From Hymenobacter wooponensis (GTDB lineage: Bacteria > Bacteroidota > Bacteroidia > Cytophagales > Hymenobacteraceae): a DNA stretch of 64,000 nt. Position numbers and translations under genes: made by a program. The DNA lies in the NCBI RefSeq assembly GCF_004745865.1, contig NZ_SRKZ01000003.1:62001-126000 (forward strand). The letters are read 5' to 3'. Under the pieces are notes generated by a model that was not told where the DNA came from, searched no databases, and saw nothing but the letters and a program-made list of their open reading frames with translations. This document shows positions 8,374 to 17,123 of the stretch, piece after piece (position 1 is the first letter of the stretch; every line of letters starts with the position of its first letter).

Positions 8374-10437
8374 CTAGGCCACTAATGGAAGTGGTAACCA
8401 AATCAAATATTCTGTGAACTCTTCATCAGAAGAGCACACGGATACCTTTCCATTATATCCTTTCGTTATTAAATCATGGCTCAAGGCCAAGCCGAGCGTA
8501 CTTTCTGAAGTGCTTTCAGAAGCAGGAAAACGCTGAAATAAGGTTTGCTGCGTCGCTTTGGACAAGCCAACGCCATTTGCTTTCACGTAAATTTCCACTT
8601 CGTCATTTACGCGTTTAGTGGTAATGGCTATTTGCGGAATATAATCCTCATCTCCCTGAAGCAACCGTTGGTGAACCGCGGACAGCGCAGTGGTAAAGAT
8701 GCCAACCAAAGCGCGCCCCAAATCTTGTCGAATAACGTTTACCCATCCCACATTGGGGTCTGGATAGAGCAGCAGGGCTACGTTGAACAAATGATGTTTG
8801 GCTCGCATATCATGATACGTCAAGCGAAGATATTCCTCGGCTAACTGATTGAGATTAGTGGCCTGCCGTGGTTGTTTGCCAACGTGCGAATACTCCAGCA
8901 TGCCTCGCACGATAGACTCGGCCCGCTGGCTGTGATGCATAATTTTCTCCTGGTTACGGCCCAGGTTCTGCAGCATTTCATCAACCAGTTCTTTGTCTTC
9001 CAGTGGAAAATTGGTGTGAGCAAGCTCGACCATTACCTCTTGGCAAAGCTCTGCACTGATAGCAGCATATTTCCGCACGCTGTTCACCGGGTTTTGGATC
9101 TCGTAGGCCACTCCCGCCATCAGTTCCCCCAACGAGGCCATTTTTTCTCGCAGCACTAGTTGCCCCTGCGTAATCTTCAACTCCTGAAGAGTGCGGGCCA
9201 CGCTGTCGCGCTGGGCCATGAGCTCGTCGGCTTGGTGCGTTACACGCTCATTAAGATCTTGCAAGCGCTTATTTGCTCGCTGCTGCTGCCTGTTATTGCG
9301 CCACAAGAGTGAGATAAGTAATAACAGGCCACTCACACCGGCTAGCACTGCAATCAATCGCACTCGGGCTACATAGGCTTTCTGCTCATCCTCTAGCTGC
9401 CGCAACCGTTGCTGCTCAGCAAACCCGATGGCATCTAGCTGTTTGATTCGTTTTGGATTATACAGACTATCCTGGGCCATGAGCATGATGCTCATGTATT
9501 TGAGTGTGCTGTCGCCTTGATTAAGGGTTTTGAAGCTGGCCGTCAGGAGTTTGCTACTGCGCACTACGCTAAGGACAAAAGGCAGAGACTGGCTCAGCGC
9601 CAATGCCTTGCGAGCATAAAACACGCAGGAATCTAGCTGATTGCTCTGCTGATAGAGCTCCGCTATATACTGGTAAGAGCGAGAAGCACTACGTAAATCG
9701 TTCTCTGGTGCTGCTGCCTGCGCACTACGACGGTAACAGGCTAAAGCTATAGTTGGGTGATGTAACGAAACTTCAAGCAGCCCAAGTTCTCGCAGAACAT
9801 ATGGAGCTGGGTTGCCCCAGCAGCTTCTATGTACCGCCGGAGAGGTCCGAGTAAGCCGCCACGCTTTACGGAGAAAGTAAGTCGCCGAATCTAGCTGGCC
9901 TTTTCCTTCATAGCTGGCCCCAATATTAGTGAGCACACTAATAACCTGAGAAGGGTCACTGTTTGCAAGCTGCTCGTACAAGCGCAAAGACCGAAAATAA
10001 TAGCTCAACGACGGCTGATAATCCTCTAGAGCATAGTAAAGTAAACCCGTTTGATTAAGCGTACGAGCTGTCCCTTCTAAATCGTGAGCTGCTTCATTCA
10101 AGCTAAGCGCCTGCAGATCCACCCGCAGCGCCTGCGGTAAGTTGCCTCGCTCACTGTATAAAATACCAATCCGGGAAAGGCATCGCCCTTCACCTTTCTG
10201 ATAACCTATTCGCCGGGCTAGTAGAAGCCCCTGTTTTGCATAATGATGTACCGAGTCGAAGCGCGAGTAGCGGTAGGTTGCGCTTAAATCAGCCAGTAGA
10301 AGTACACGACTGGTATCAGCAGTAGCTGCTGCCAGAGCTTGTCGAATTTTCTTAGTTTGAGGGCTCTGTGCCCCGGCAACATGTACAACTCCAATAATGG
10401 CTACAGCCATCAAGGCTACAAGTTTGCGTCGGATCAT
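8374..10437 (-). CDS. TPR sensor histidine kinase homologue with degenerate catalytic core (pseudokinase)
   Basis: 687 residues: signal peptide (to about 24), TPR-type helical repeats (about 30-340), one membrane helix (about 352-371, 'LIAVLAGVSGLLLLISLLW'), a coiled coil, then HisKA and HATPase domains. This is a common Cytophagales architecture. In the H-box 'AGVAYEIQNPVNSV' the phospho-accepting His is replaced by Tyr445 (TAC). In the N-box 'GIFTTALSAV' the Mg-binding Asn is Thr583. In the G1 box 'KANGVGL' the adenine-binding Asp is Ala620, and the G2 box reads 'STLGLAL' with its first glycines lost. The frame is intact over 2 kb, so the protein is probably made but is unlikely to bind ATP normally or autophosphorylate. 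No response regulator gene is adjacent. The stop codon is in the GTGGCCTAG motif. Confidence 0.85.
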   Translation of the reverse strand: MIRRKLVALMAVAIIGVVHVAGAQSPQTKKIRQALAAATADTSRVLLLADLSATYRYSRFDSVHHYAKQGLLLARRIGYQKGEGRCLSRIGILYSERGNLPQALRVDLQALSLNEAAHDLEGTARTLNQTGLLYYALEDYQPSLSYYFRSLRLYEQLANSDPSQVISVLTNIGASYEGKGQLDSATYFLRKAWRLTRTSPAVHRSCWGNPAPYVLRELGLLEVSLHHPTIALACYRRSAQAAAPENDLRSASRSYQYIAELYQQSNQLDSCVFYARKALALSQSLPFVLSVVRSSKLLTASFKTLNQGDSTLKYMSIMLMAQDSLYNPKRIKQLDAIGFAEQQRLRQLEDEQKAYVARVRLIAVLAGVSGLLLLISLLWRNNRQQQRANKRLQDLNERVTHQADELMAQRDSVARTLQELKITQGQLVLREKMASLGELMAGVAYEIQNPVNSVRKYAAISAELCQEVMVELAHTNFPLEDKELVDEMLQNLGRNQEKIMHHSQRAESIVRGMLEYSHVGKQPRQATNLNQLAEEYLRLTYHDMRAKHHLFNVALLLYPDPNVGWVNVIRQDLGRALVGIFTTALSAVHQRLLQGDEDYIPQIAITTKRVNDEVEIYVKANGVGLSKATQQTLFQRFPASESTSESTLGLALSHDLITKGYNGKVSVCSSDEEFTEYLIWLPLPLVA

Positions 10438-10827
10438 GGCCGTGAATATAGCCCGCCACTACTATAAGAGCTGCATTTCGTCCTGAGCTTCGTTACAATA
10501 ATACTATAGGAGTACGATTTAATGGTTTATGAAATACATTCAACAAGACTGTCTTTCAGAGCCAAGAGCGTGGAAACAGGCCTTTTACCTTATGTGACCA
10601 ATACAATTTTCGCAACTAACGTAACTTATATAGATTCATATTTCATGTTAGGAGCGTATGGTCTCGATAATAGATTTTGATTTAGTTTTTTCTGTGACTA
10701 CGACCAACCAAGGCTCGAGCAAAATAATAGTTATCATCTCTGCATCATGTTGAATCTGTACATTCACAATGTTTACACCTCTTCCCTAATACTCTCGGTG
10801 TAGACACTGCACACCTATTGGAATAGA
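10438..10827. other. AT-rich intergenic region, no gene seen
   Basis: About 390 bp upstream of the kinase, clearly AT-richer than its surroundings. No protein frame of note was found. It ends at an intrinsic terminator on the + strand, so a small RNA read rightwards from within it is possible but unproven. Confidence 0.4.
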
Positions 10828-10857
10828 AAAAGCTCCGTGTATTCCGGAGCTTTTTCG
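10828..10857 (+). terminator. Intrinsic terminator without an obvious upstream gene
   Basis: AAAAAGCTCCG and CGGAGCTTTTT pair across a 6-nt loop, followed by further T-rich sequence. No coding gene on the + strand precedes it. Confidence 0.7.
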
Positions 10858-10897
10858 CTTTATAGTTAAGTCTATAGAAGTATAAGGCACTTTCGTG

Positions 10898-11449
10898 GCT
10901 TTCCGTTAGCCTCGACACGAAGGCAGTTTAGAGGCAAGGATCCTATTGTCAGCGGGAAATAATACCGTTTTCCCGCGAAAGAGGCACATAAAAGGGGCAC
11001 AGAATTACTCTGCCTTTTCTGTGCGTAGTCGGTCAAACGCGCCCAGGGTGGGCGTGCCGGTCCTGGGAGCGGGTCTTCGGGTAGCCGCGGGTGGTGTTGA
11101 GGTTAGAATGGCCTACCGAGTCCTGAATGAAGACGATGTCAGTCCCCCCTTCGAACTGCAGGGTGATGAACATGTAGCGCGCTGAGTGGCAGCTGACCAT
11201 CTGTCAGAGCTCTACCTCCCGGGAGATGCGTTCGGCTCCGCGGCCGCGCACGTGGAGCAGCTAGCCCTCGTAACGTTGCCAGATCTCATAAGCGATGGGG
11301 GCAAGGGCTACGCGCACTTTCGTTTTATCCTGCTTGATTTTCTGCTGGTCGTAGGCCTGGATGGGAAGCTGGCGTGTAGTGTCGTCTTCGCCGCGGAAGG
11401 TTTCCAGTGTCAGGTCCGAGGGCTTGAGCCGGGCCACGTCGGAGTGCAT
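10898..11449 (-). pseudogene. Tyrosine recombinase/integrase relic, copy 1 (C-terminal part)
   Basis: The minus strand encodes broken pieces of an integrase catalytic domain: 'ARLKPSDLTLETFRGED', 'KVRVALAPIAYEIWQRYEG', then, after stops and frame changes, 'SCHSAR', 'DSVGHSNLNTTRGY'. These correspond to the HxxR, GH and catalytic Tyr regions. The N-terminal domain is missing: similarity to copy 2 ends near 11449. At the DNA level it aligns with 17184-17706, diverged by roughly one base in six by eye. It cannot make an active enzyme. Confidence 0.75.
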
Positions 11450-11936
11450 GTCAGCTAGAGTACGGGGACCAGCAAGGGCACTGCAGTGAGGGGAGCAATG
11501 TGCGCCGTAGTTAGTTTGAGCAGCGCCGCCAATTGCTCGGGAGCGTAGGTGATTCACTACCACGGAGTACGGAGGCGGACACAGTCTCAATCTCTTTCTG
11601 CCTTATGCCGCCATTGAGGTGAGCACTCTGTCGCTAACGACTAACGAGCCCGCTATACCTCCCCGCAGGATTACGACTCGTTTTTACAGATGGAGGCACA
11701 AGCACGCTAAACGGTGGGAGCATGACTATCACGACTATCGATGCGATGAGGCGCGTGATGAGCAGTACCTTTAGCTTTATGGCAGGCGCGGCGAACAACA
11801 AACCGACCTCGCCCGCTACCAGTGCCTTTACGGAGAGTGCTTTGACTAATGCACCGTATTAAGCGCCTGACTACCTACAGAACAACCCCGGACCTTACCT
11901 CATAAAGGTGGGCTGTTCTGTAGGTAGAGTACAGGA
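11450..11936. other. Region of decayed sequence with a large inverted repeat
   Basis: No intact gene. A + strand frame around 11686-11849 reads like a broken charged protein ('KRWEHDYHDYRCDEARDE..' interrupted by a stop), perhaps a gene remnant. At 11871-11927 two 14-nt arms (CTACCTACAGAACA and its complement) enclose a 29-nt partly self-complementary loop. This lies just past the 3' end of the next minus-strand gene and could terminate it. Confidence 0.45.
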
Positions 11937-12356
11937 CTAGGCCACTTTGAGGAGCCAAGCGGCAGCCTCCTGGGCGCTATTAAACACGCGATATACGAGA
12001 GCCCCTTCCCTTGCTTCATGCATGAGCTGGTTCATGCCCAGGCGAGCAAATACGTCATCGGGTAATAGGACAGCGGCAATCATCTCCCGCTGCAGAGCAT
12101 GGGAAACGACAAGCCACTGCTCCCGAATCCATACTCTCTCCTCATCAGTGAAGGGGGAGAGCAAGCGCTGATTGGCCAGCATCTTATTCCAGCCACGGCT
12201 TTTGAGCAGATTTTCCAAGTGATTGAGGAAGGCCTGGTAGGTGCTTAGTTGACGGGGTCCCGCTTTATAGTCAACAATTGCATAGCCATCAGGATGCTCA
12301 TAGAGTCGCCCGATGGGATTCTCATAGTAGATGGGTAAGCCAGCAAGTTGCAACAT
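11937..12356 (-). CDS. Hypothetical protein, possible STAS/SpoIIAA-like fold
   Basis: 139 residues from the ATG at 12356. It contains 'YYENPIGRLYEHPDGYAIVDY' style blocks, a central 'MLANQRLLSPFTDEERVWI', and ends 'YRVFNSAQEAAAWLLKVA', a C-terminus common in SpoIIAA/STAS-like proteins of this lineage ('..vF.s..eAl.WL'). Function unknown. A longer reading from a GTG at 12491 exists, but its first codons overlap a terminator hairpin of the structured repeat upstream, so I prefer the internal ATG. The stop codon is inside GTGGCCTAG. Confidence 0.6.
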   Translation of the reverse strand: MLQLAGLPIYYENPIGRLYEHPDGYAIVDYKAGPRQLSTYQAFLNHLENLLKSRGWNKMLANQRLLSPFTDEERVWIREQWLVVSHALQREMIAAVLLPDDVFARLGMNQLMHEAREGALVYRVFNSAQEAAAWLLKVA

Positions 12357-12480
12357 AGAAGGAGTGAGGTAAGAGAACTCAAAAGGACCTCTAAGATATA
12401 GGCGTTGTCTTGTCGCGGCAACCTCGACAGCACAAGCTTGGAAGGTGCTCGCCGGCTGCAGTTCCCACCGGCCATAGAAA

Positions 12481-12735
12481 AAGGCGGTCACTCCTAAGGA
12501 CCGCCTCTCTCCAAACTTCCCTTTCTGCGGCTAACCATTTCCGTTTGAGAAAGCGAAGGCAACCGATGAAGCTACTAGTTTCTAGTACGAATGCAAATAA
12601 AACCTAGAAGTAGCCTGCGATAGATAGGAGTGGTAGCACCCCCTGTATTAGGTACTACCACTCCAGACCGTCATTTTCTCACAAAATCGAGTCCTTATCT
12701 AAATGCAATGTTACGAGTAAAAATGCAATTTAGAC
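12481..12735 (-). ncRNA. Structured repeat, copy 1: candidate RNA leader or small RNA
   Basis: About 255 bp that recur at 20608-20868. Read on the minus strand it has a hairpin (12627-12664, arms GGAGTGGTA / TACCACTCC), a second hairpin around CGG..CCG inside CTTTCT/AGAAAG arms, and at its end GGCGGTC/GACCGCC followed by five T residues, a good intrinsic terminator. The hairpin stem shows a compensatory T-A to C-G change in the other copy. It ends about 125 nt before the downstream minus-strand gene. I do not recognise the RNA class. Confidence 0.5.
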
Positions 12736-12832
12736 GTACGAAAGTAAAAGTATATTTACAAGTTGGGCAGTAGAGGGAAATACGCAGGATTCTGTCCTCG
12801 TTTGGTACGTTGGCACTTGCTGCTATTGCTGC

Positions 12833-13072
12833 TTAGATAAGGCAACTGTTGTAAGCGGGGGAGGCAGTCAAATCGTCACCTTTGGCAGGTACATATGGAA
12901 AGGCCGGCTCCCAGAATTGAAGCAGGTGTGCCAGGTTACGATAGGAATATGTTTTATTCCAGGGCTCGCAGACCACGATGCTCTCTCGGTCGATGGATAG
13001 GAGGATAAGGTACACGTGGCCGGTGCGAAACTGGGCCGTGGTGGGGCCTAGGTAGCGCAGGTGTTGAGTCAT
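12833..13072 (-). CDS. Hypothetical small protein
   Basis: 79 residues from the ATG at 13072. The segment 'LRYLGPTTAQFRTGHVYLI' followed by 'YRNLAHLLQFWEPAFPY' has the look of a small beta-rich cytoplasmic protein found repeatedly in Hymenobacter genomes. No function is known to me. A longer in-frame reading back to 13270 is low-complexity and is not preferred. Confidence 0.45.
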   Translation of the reverse strand: MTQHLRYLGPTTAQFRTGHVYLILLSIDRESIVVCEPWNKTYSYRNLAHLLQFWEPAFPYVPAKGDDLTASPAYNSCLI

Positions 13073-13453
13073 GGGGTAGAGCGTTGTGGGGCCTAATGAA
13101 TAGATGCTAAATGCCCATTCCACAAACATGGTTAGGGAAGGCGCTCCAACAAGCGGGGGAGTTCTAGTTGGCAATAGGATTCTACTTAGCGGCGACATCC
13201 AGCGAAGCAAGGGGGCCGCCTGAGAGAAAGGTAAATAGGGTTCGGATAAAAGTGTACGAACATACGTCACGAAGATGATGTGAACATGATAATATTATTT
13301 TGATAGTATAAGCTCCGAGTATTCTGATTCAGGGCTGCCGAATTGTATTAGTAGAGGAGAGTATTTAGTCCAGCAACAGCGGTGACAATCCAGTTCTAGT
13401 GAGTGAGCGACTACTAAGGCACTTATGTGCTGTTACCTAACGTTAGCCTACCT

Positions 13454-13705
13454 ATGTCTACTTCTGTAAAACGTTCCCGTTCCCGTAAAGCCAGCGAAGA
13501 AACTGCGCCGGTACTATCTCATGCTGATCAACTCAGCGCCTTGCAAAAGCGCGAGGAAGGCAAAACGGTGATGTACAAGCAGGATGCCTGGGGCCATATT
13601 GAAACGCGCTTTGTGCGCCCCCACAATGTAAAAGCTTGGGAAGATAAAGGATTTTTCGTGCGCTATATTTCTGCAAGCTCGGAGAACCTATCCTACTGGC
13701 CTTGA
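13454..13705 (+). CDS. Hypothetical small basic protein
   Basis: 83 residues starting 'MSTSVKRSRSRKASEE'. The first 20 residues are highly basic; the rest ('HADQLSALQKREEGK', 'WGHIETRFVRPHNV') is soluble and mixed. A strong terminator begins at its stop codon, which supports a real transcription unit. Function not recognised. Confidence 0.5.
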   Translation: MSTSVKRSRSRKASEETAPVLSHADQLSALQKREEGKTVMYKQDAWGHIETRFVRPHNVKAWEDKGFFVRYISASSENLSYWP

Positions 13706-13752
13706 AGGAAGACAGCCCAACCTATTGGTAGGTTGGAGCTGTCTTCCTTTCT
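13705..13752 (+). terminator. Intrinsic terminator
   Basis: AAGGAAGACAGC pairs with GCTGTCTTCCTT around an inner CCAACCTA/TAGGTTGG stem. The sequence after the hairpin is T-rich. Confidence 0.8.
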
Positions 13753-13773
13753 TGCAAATGCATCTCGTCCTCG

Positions 13774-13841
13774 TTACTGCGCTGCTACATCAGGGGTAGC
13801 CGGCTGCTGAGCGAAGGCAGGGTCCATGTACAGAACATTCC
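13774..13841 (-). pseudogene. C-terminal fragment of a VOC (glyoxalase-fold) protein
   Basis: The minus strand reads 'NVLYMDPAFAQQPATPDVAAQ' and a stop, matching the end of the intact VOC gene at 21467-21901 ('NILYMNPVCAQQPASAEVAA'). Nothing upstream of residue N is present. The fragment abuts the phage lysis relic at about 13842, which marks a recombination junction. Confidence 0.7.
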
Positions 13842-14240
13842 GCGCCGGCAAAGCCCCTGGCTGTTAGCCCTAATCCTGCTATTGGCCTTCGTGCCCTCGC
13901 AATAAGCCTTTCAACACCTAATGCAGTGGGTACTCAACGCTGCTCCTATTGTACTCAGGGGATGACTTGGGCGCAAGTGGCCGCTGCAGCTGAGTCGCAC
14001 TGGGTGCCGCCGGGCATCATATTGAGCAAGCTTGGGGCGGCAGCCTTTTTGTACTTTATGGCTTTGGGCTTGGTGTGGTGGACAATGCACCGCATTCTCC
14101 TCGTGCTGCCAACCTGGGCTAAGCGAGAATTTACCCGTGACTTTTTTCAACTTACCATCTCCATAGCAATTCGCTATTTATACCAGCTTCTGGCAGGGCT
14201 CAATCTTCTTTTTTGCGCGCTGCCTGCAAGCGGTTGACCT
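13842..14240 (+). pseudogene. Decayed phage holin-like gene (relic of 48795-49283)
   Basis: Fragments in several frames match the intact holin-like membrane protein of the right-hand prophage: 'LSKLGAAAFLYFMALGLVWW' and 'LPTWAKREF' correspond to 'GAVVSIFLAGSGYFCGI' and 'LPVWAKRHF'. Stops and frame changes interrupt it, so it is not functional. Order and orientation are as in the intact cassette. Confidence 0.7.
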
Positions 14241-14289
14241 AATGCAGTAGTCAAAAGCTAATGTGACCAGTCATTGAGTCCGAATATCA

Positions 14290-14649
14290 ACGCTACAAAA
14301 AGCCTGCGGGACGGCGCTCAGCTCTCGTTGGTATTTATGAGTGTAGCAGTATGTGGAGCAAACGGCCTGGGGGCTGTCGGCCCAGAAAAGAGTCGCCAGT
14401 TCCTACAACTAGTTTTTGCCAAATAATCCGCTCACCGATTATATAGTGGGCAAACGTGGTATAGTAGACAGCTTGAAAGCAGGGTATTAGGTTGGCTTAA
14501 ACTATGCCAATCTAGGCAGAATCGGCCACGTGAGCCGAGGTATTGAAGCCACTAGGCCTATCCTGACAGGGCGCTCTACATGGGGATGGATAGTACGGGC
14601 CGTGGTGGGGGATGGTGCCGGCGTGTATGATGTGGTTTACCCAGCCTAG
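14290..14649 (+). pseudogene. Decayed phage endolysin gene (relic of 49196-49783)
   Basis: From about 14388 one frame reads 'VASSYN', stop, 'FLPNNPLTDYIVGKRGIVD', 'SLKAGY', stop, 'VGLNYANLGRIGHVSRGIE', and ends 'GAGVYDVVYPA'. This follows the intact endolysin block by block ('AAGSYNWFTDKTRTYYFTGK', 'SLKPGHVVGFYYASLGRIGH', 'GVRVVFYPN'). Two in-frame stops are visible; one is a Trp codon changed to TAG. The N-terminal part is too degraded to read confidently. Confidence 0.75.
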
Positions 14650-14680
14650 TTAATTTAGGCGGGCTAATTGGACTTACTAG

Positions 14681-15190
14681 ATGAGGCTTCTCCTATCCGT
14701 CATTTTGAGCGTAACGAGTTGCCAACTAATAGAAAGTCACTGTGCGGCCTAATAATGAGCAGGCCAGTACAGATACACTGCACTCTAAGGATGTACGTGA
14801 ACAGCCGTTCAAGGCGGCGAACCAAGCAAACCAGGTACCAACCCCGCACACTATCAATTGTAACCCCTCTCAAACGAAAGTGAGCAAAGTCATCGTTAAA
14901 GTCTTCGGCGCCTCGGGTAAACAGAAAGTTAAGAACAGCACCATCATTAACCAGTACGGTATAGGCAACTTAGCCGTAGCGCCTACCATGACAGAATCCC
15001 CATCCAGTTGTGTATGGGAATAAGGCTACCGATATCCGGAAAGCCGACGCTGATGGTGACGCAGCAGGTATCGGTAAGGGCAACACGCCAATAGTCAGCA
15101 CGAAAAAGGCCCGCAGTGGTGGGTACATGGCCTGCTAGTGCGGGCCAGTGTTGGCTGGGTGTGGGTGTCCACCCGCTGAAAGCTGCGTAA
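14681..15190 (+). pseudogene. Decayed spanin-like gene (relic of 49786-50379)
   Basis: An ATG at 14681 opens a lipoprotein-like leader (MRLLLSVILSVTSC). Later frames contain 'EQPFKAANQANQVPT', 'SGKQKVKNSTIINQYGIGN' and GIGKGN-like codons, which match the intact spanin candidate. Stops and shifts interrupt it, and the end corresponds to '..RWKLA' with a Trp codon turned into TGA. The relic fixes the same three-gene lysis order in both prophages. Confidence 0.7.
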
Positions 15191-15357
15191 TGACTTCACT
15201 GGCGTATCTTCGTGCAATTCACAAACGCGCAGAAGGTGTGAGCTGCTCATATTTTACAACTCGAAGCCCTAGCAGTAATCAGGGCGTTTCATTACTATCC
15301 GAAGAAGGCTATCAGCGAACAAAAAAATCAGTGTAACGATTGCGGTCAATATCCAAC

Positions 15358-16501
15358 CTAATCTATAGGTATCACGGGTTCGATTATGCTTTTGGCCTTT
15401 ATGAACCATGAACTGTTTGTTTTGGAAGTTCGTCGTATAAAGTGTGCTTCGACAAGATGCCAACTGGCCCAGCCAGAGAGGCAACTGATGACAAACGCTA
15501 GTGGCAACAACAGCCAGGGCGACACGGTCGGCAAGAACCAGTCGAGCAATTTCTGAGTAGGCCAGCCGTAAAGGTACAAGCCGTATGACACATCATCCAG
15601 CCGCTGGAAACTCCGCAGGGCCGGAATTGGGGCGAAGGCAAGCCAGAACAACGAGTAGCCGCCCACTGTCGGGAGCACTAGATTTGCCGTCAATTGGTAG
15701 AACATGCCTACTATTAGGAGCCCAAACGCTACCAGGGCAACGGACCCACGCAAAAATAACTGCTGACGAAACAAGTAGAAACAAGCCCCCGCGCTAAAGA
15801 AGGAGAATACTCGCACGAACACTTCGAAGTTGCCAAGCAGCAAGTATAGGCCTGGGAAATCCACGGCGTGCATTTGCGCGGGAAAGCAGTTAAGCACCAG
15901 CGTTAGCGCTAATAGGGCCGCCCACAACGGTTTTTGGTAGCGTGATCCGAGTACGCCTACCAGCGCCACTAGCGCGTAGCAACGAAACTCGTAGGAAATG
16001 GACCACATCGCCCCATTGATGATGGGGTTGGGCGTGCCCACGAAAATATCTGGTGTAGTAGGTGGCCGCAGCAACAGCAAGTTGGTGACTAGTAATTGGC
16101 AGTCGAGGGCTGCGAAGTAGGCGCCAAATTGGTTTGCCCCCAAGGTGCCAGCACAAACACGCTCAGCAGGCTGGCTACAATAAAGCCAGGATAAATGCGG
16201 CGTATCCGCTTCTCAAAAAAGTCGCGCCAATCCGGTTTTCCATCCCAGCTTTTTACGATCAGGTAGCCACTCAGCAGAAAAAAGCCATCCACGGCTAACT
16301 CTCAAAGCTCTCCGTTCCAAATAGATTGGTAAGTAACTCCCGGCTTCGGTTCCCATCCCGTAGTTCGGGCGCATAGGACAAGAGCACCAGCGAGGCAAAC
16401 ACTAGGCGGAGTAAATTGAAATTATTGTTGTGAACGTGGCCGCTAGTCTGCGGTTTAGCGAAAGCTACTTCTTGCGCGGGCAAAGTAGAAGTATAATGCA
16501 T
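15358..16501 (-). pseudogene. Frameshifted acyltransferase-3 (OafA/YrhL-type) gene
   Basis: Three overlapping frames together encode a membrane O-acyltransferase: 'NNNFNLLRLVFASLVLLSY' at the N-terminus, 'AVDGFFLLSGYLIVKSW', 'FFEKRIRRIYPGFIVASL', then 'NGAMWSISYEFRCYALVAL' and further helices to 'PVIPID'. Comparing frames, one base is missing near 16305 (GAGAG where GGAGAG is expected) and one in a G-run near 16140. The protein would otherwise be full length (about 380 residues). It lies inside the decayed prophage zone and is related in family, not closely in sequence, to the intact gene at 36983-38095. Confidence 0.8.
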
Positions 16502-16753
16502 AAATAAGCAAAAGCGGATGCTGAATCAGGTTGACAAATATACTGGGTTGTCTCCATAAGAATGATATCATTTTTTTAATAATCAACCTGTTGTAAATTT
16601 TGATTCCGCACTCAGTATTGTATTATTGCAGCACAACACAACAGTAATTAACTGCCTTTTGTGTTTCACCCTATTATCATAACTACAACCAAAAGCTTTG
16701 GCCATCCCAAGTAGATAGGGCTTTTACTAATTCACTTCTGATTTGTACTTGCT

Positions 16754-16946
16754 CTACGTAACGTACAGCTCGTCTTCGAAGTACACGTCCCAGTGTTGGT
16801 TATCTAGTAGATACACTGGCAGGCGGAAACCGATCATCACAAAGCAGGGAGCCACATCAGATTACTTGCCAAACATTAATAGCAGGCTTATCAAGCAGCT
16901 CGGCGGCGTTGCCCCAATCAAACTTATACTTAATGTAGGGTGGCAT
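16754..16946 (-). pseudogene. Broken small gene, unknown product
   Basis: From an ATG at 16946 the minus strand reads 'MPPYIKYKFDWGNAAELL' and continues to a stop near 16857. A different frame then gives 'MIGFRLPVYLLDNQHWDVYF' and ends at 16754. The two parts look like one about 64-residue protein split by a frame change. I do not recognise the family. Confidence 0.4.
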
Positions 16947-17035
16947 TAGCTCAAGACCGCTACCTCATCCGTGAGTGTCAACCCATTGGGGGCGCGTGGC
17001 GTCCAGGGCTCCGCAGCTGGCTGATCTGATTTCTT

Positions 17036-17090
17036 ACAGTAGTAAGAGGGAAGCCTATTAGGAAAAAGAGTCACGCTAACGCATACAACA
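17036..17090. other. Prophage-end-like sequence, left copy
   Basis: AGTAGTAAGAGGGAAGCCTA and the following 40 bases align with 50617-50667 (AGTAGTAGGAGGGAGGCCTA..), the stretch between the intact prophage and tRNA-Thr. By eye about three-quarters of positions agree. In both places it follows a phage lysis cassette (here with an acyltransferase insert between). It may be phage-end or attachment-proximal DNA. Confidence 0.45.
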
Positions 17091-17123
17091 ATATAAAACT
17101 ACAAATTAGTAATTTACAGTATA

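Noticed and set aside
10946..11458. Two + strand open frames of 79 and 90 codons
   Set aside because: They are the antisense of the integrase relic; similar frames recur at 17340-17735 for the same reason.
12357..12491. Longer start (GTG 12491) for the STAS-like gene
   Set aside because: The first codons overlap the terminator hairpin of the structured repeat, and the extra 45 residues lack family character.
12481..12735. Known riboswitch class (c-di-GMP-I or cobalamin) for the structured repeat
   Set aside because: Short words such as GGTTGCC and ACCGATG look familiar, but the required conserved cores are not all present in either strand.
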